From positions 52,480,749 to 52,544,748 of the forward strand of contig CM059193.1 of the NCBI GenBank assembly GCA_030323885.1: DNA of 64,000 nucleotides. The letters run 5' to 3'. Below the pieces are notes generated by a model, which ran no database searches, was not told the DNA's origin, and was given only the letters and a program-made list of their open reading frames with translations. Position numbers and translations under genes: made by a program. Of the stretch, positions 62,332-64,000 are shown piece by piece (positions within the stretch are counted from its first letter, which is position 1; the number at the start of each line of letters is the position of its first letter). The stretch comes from Branchipolynoe longqiensis (Eukaryota; Annelida; Polychaeta; Phyllodocida; Polynoidae).

Positions 62332-62507
62332 CAGGGGAATGCTTGTGTGTGGGAGCATTGGTAACAGTAGAGGCAACCAGTGGTAGTTCTACAGGTGCTA
62401 TCTTGGTTTTTCTTGGGACTCGTTTTTTTCTTCCCACTGACTGGTAATTCTGAGTCTGAGTCACTTATGGGATGACGCTCATGTCTGGTCACGTCAGAAG
62501 CCGACAT
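62332..62507 (-). pseudogene. DIRS-5 ORF1-like gene, N-side of the Gypsy-2 insertion
   Basis: Starts MSASDVTRHERHPISDSDSE, then a lysine-rich run (KKKTSPKKN). A run of A residues at about 62430 appears to have shifted frame. After correction by one base the frame is continuous across the Gypsy-2 site into 52230-52659. The 5' leader probably extends to about 62870 ('tcctccgcagatgctggtgg' resembles 'gctcctccgctgccgagt' at 49888). Confidence 0.6.
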
Positions 62508-62962
62508 GGTAAGCCATATGGAATCTTCTTGCCTTATGAACCCACCACAGGAGACTTCACGATCCGGATTCGGGACAGGGAACGCTGCGTAGTACTGTGT
62601 AGTAACCCTCGTACTCGTCCCTAAAAAGGAGAGGGTTAAATAAAATAAGTTACCCAGTATTAATTTCTTATAACATATAAGTCAATTTCAATAGCAATAC
62701 TAATACATGAAAAATATTCTAAGAACGCATAGTATACCTATGACTAACAGTGACTACACTCACCTGTGCTCCTCCGCAGATGCTGGTGGTCCAACTGCCG
62801 GTTAGCGACTGTGTGGGATCGACAAGCGCGGGCTATTTATATCCCTCTTCCCTGACATTGGCTTCACATATTCGTAGATGACGTAAGAATTTGTTTACAT
62901 TGTTAAACAAACGAATCCGACTGCAAGTTAGGTACCATGATTACTAAGAACATGTCACTCAC
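62508..62962. other. DIRS-5 leader and intron edge
   Basis: Contains the probable DIRS-5 5' leader up to about 62870, then about 90 bp of intron before the donor GTGAGT of the 62963-63549 exon. No other feature seen. Confidence 0.5.
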
Positions 62963-63549
62963 TGTATCAAGAATGTCCTGAGGTGAACGGAAGTCGCCTG
63001 TAAGCTTGAATGTGTCCCTCACTTCGAGTATAACCTGGGCTCCATCTCTGTATTGTGTCAGGGTTTGGTGTTTCTTGATTTGATTTAAACGCACCGCCTT
63101 TCGTTTGTCATCGTTCTCGAAAATGTATGTAAGTTCTTTCTCCAATAACCCAGGATCTCCATGCAGATCCTTGCACAAAGCATCAACCTGTTTCAGACAG
63201 ATTACACCCTCCTGTACACAATGGCAAAATTCCTGCCACGCCTTCTGCGCATCTGGCCAAAATTGCTCAAACAATTCATTTATGGTAAGTGGCGTTGAAG
63301 ACGACCACCTATCAATGACCTCCTTCAATATCTTATCAAATGAGTCACTGTCTTTCAATGCGATGATAGCTTCCATTTTGTGTTTGACATCATCAGCCTG
63401 GCTAAACTCCAGGACCTTGACAGTGACCTTGGGAGCATCCTTATCAAAGGCTTCTTTCACAGCGTCATATTTTATCGGATCGCAAAGGTCGTCTAGTCGG
63501 ATGTCCTCGTCCATCTTCTTTACTGCGCATTCCAAATCAGTCAAGTCAA
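62963..63549 (-). CDS. RNF213: RNF213-like gene, exon a (first in window)
   Basis: A 587-bp exon from GCTTCTTCCAG|TTGAC to GATACA|GTGAGT. Two bases finish an upstream codon, then 195 codons end in phase 0. Blocks include LDDLCDPIKYDAVKEAFDKD, KILKEVIDRWSS, FWPDAQKAWQEFCHCVQEGV, HGDPGLLEKELTYI and RLNQIKKHQTLTQYRDGAQV, then LTGDF. RNF213 N-terminal arms contain LD.LC.PW...AVK.AF..D.PKV, a long helical repeat and a GD...LEKEL....R..QI.QYH.L segment in the same order. Soluble, no membrane segment. Confidence 0.9.
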
Positions 63550-63605
63550 CTGGAAGAAGCGACTGGTTAAGTGAGTGTAATTTGATGTCACAAGGCAGGA
63601 ATTAA

Positions 63606-63761
63606 AGACGCCAAAAGCAAGAGAATACCGGGCTAATAGAGCCAGTTTTTGTCATTTTTATGAACAGCTAGGGATGATAGACAGTAACTTGAGTAAGTAG
63701 CATAGAGGGGGAGCTGGGGAGCAACCGCTCGCCCTGAGCACATTCTTCAAAACTGGCGTCT
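63606..63761. mobile_element. 156-bp MITE at a TTAA site
   Basis: The ends AGACGCCA and TGGCGTCT are inverted, with TTAA on each side (63602-63605, 63762-63765). The duplication is that of piggyBac-type transposition, but the terminal repeat is short and a 3-bp TAA reading (Harbinger-like) is also possible. It lies 57 bp upstream of the acceptor of the host exon. Confidence 0.65.
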
Positions 63762-63765
63762 TTAA

Positions 63766-64000
63766 CTCCTTGGTTCCATTGTGTGACAGGCCTATCCTCG
63801 TGTTTTGATTTAAAAAACAAAATAGCAATTATTTATTTCCTTTAAAACCGTATCTTCCTTGTGTTTTGAGGTTAAATACAAAATAAAAATGCATAGCAGC
63901 TTTTTTACGAACTCGCATTCCACTAAATTTATACCCTGACCATGCCCCCCACCCCCTATTATAAACTATAGAACCTCATTATAGGCATGAGGTTAATACT
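63766..64000. other. Intron end of window
   Basis: A/T-rich sequence with 'ttaaaaaacaaaatagcaattattt' and a similar 'ttaaatacaaaataaaaatgcat' copy 70 bp later. No gene seen. Confidence 0.5.

Overview
The window is animal nuclear DNA. It has no operons, its genes are split by spliceosomal introns, and it is dominated by DIRS-type tyrosine-recombinase retrotransposons, Ty3/Gypsy LTR elements, non-LTR fragments, tRNA-derived SINEs, small TIR elements (MITEs) and long simple-sequence arrays. The mixture of several DIRS families with tRNA-SINEs ending in a 'GACCTTAGATGTTGCTAGG' type tail fits a marine invertebrate, probably a lophotrochozoan such as a mollusc. That assignment is inference.

One host gene runs through the whole window on the minus strand, entering near 63.55 kb and leaving below 0.2 kb. 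I recognise it as an RNF213-like giant AAA+/E3 ubiquitin ligase. Eleven exons (62963-63549, 43318-43462, 34827-35047, 32253-32396, 30609-30761, 16970-17196, 15648-15808, 14240-14384, 8062-8673, 6764-7004, 215-361) have matching splice signals, and every successive exon pair has compatible codon phase. Together they encode about 927 contiguous residues. The first and last exons of the gene lie outside the window.

Everything else is intron filling. Intron 1 (43.5-62.9 kb) holds a DIRS element (DIRS-3) broken by a LINE fragment, a second LINE fragment, and a 9.7-kb Gypsy element (Gypsy-2) inserted in another DIRS-like ORF. Gypsy-2 itself carries a 4.1-kb Harbinger-like element packed with simple-sequence arrays and an 846-bp palindromic MITE. 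Intron 2 (35.0-43.3 kb) holds SINEs and DIRS-4, whose centre is replaced by two opposed tyrosine-recombinase gene copies and a roughly 58-bp minisatellite. Intron 5 (17.2-30.6 kb) holds DIRS-2 with Gypsy-1 nested in its terminal hairpin. Intron 8 holds an RTE-like LINE split by a SINE. Intron 10 holds DIRS-1, embedded in a 30-bp minisatellite.

The most interesting unexplained structure is a 316-360 bp perfect-ended hairpin on the recombinase side of the DIRS elements. It recurs in two diverged families with the shared motif ATAGTTATAC-n-AG-n-CTTAC and with small nested palindromes. It may be a conserved recombination or replication module. All transposon genes seen are damaged, whereas the host exons are open.
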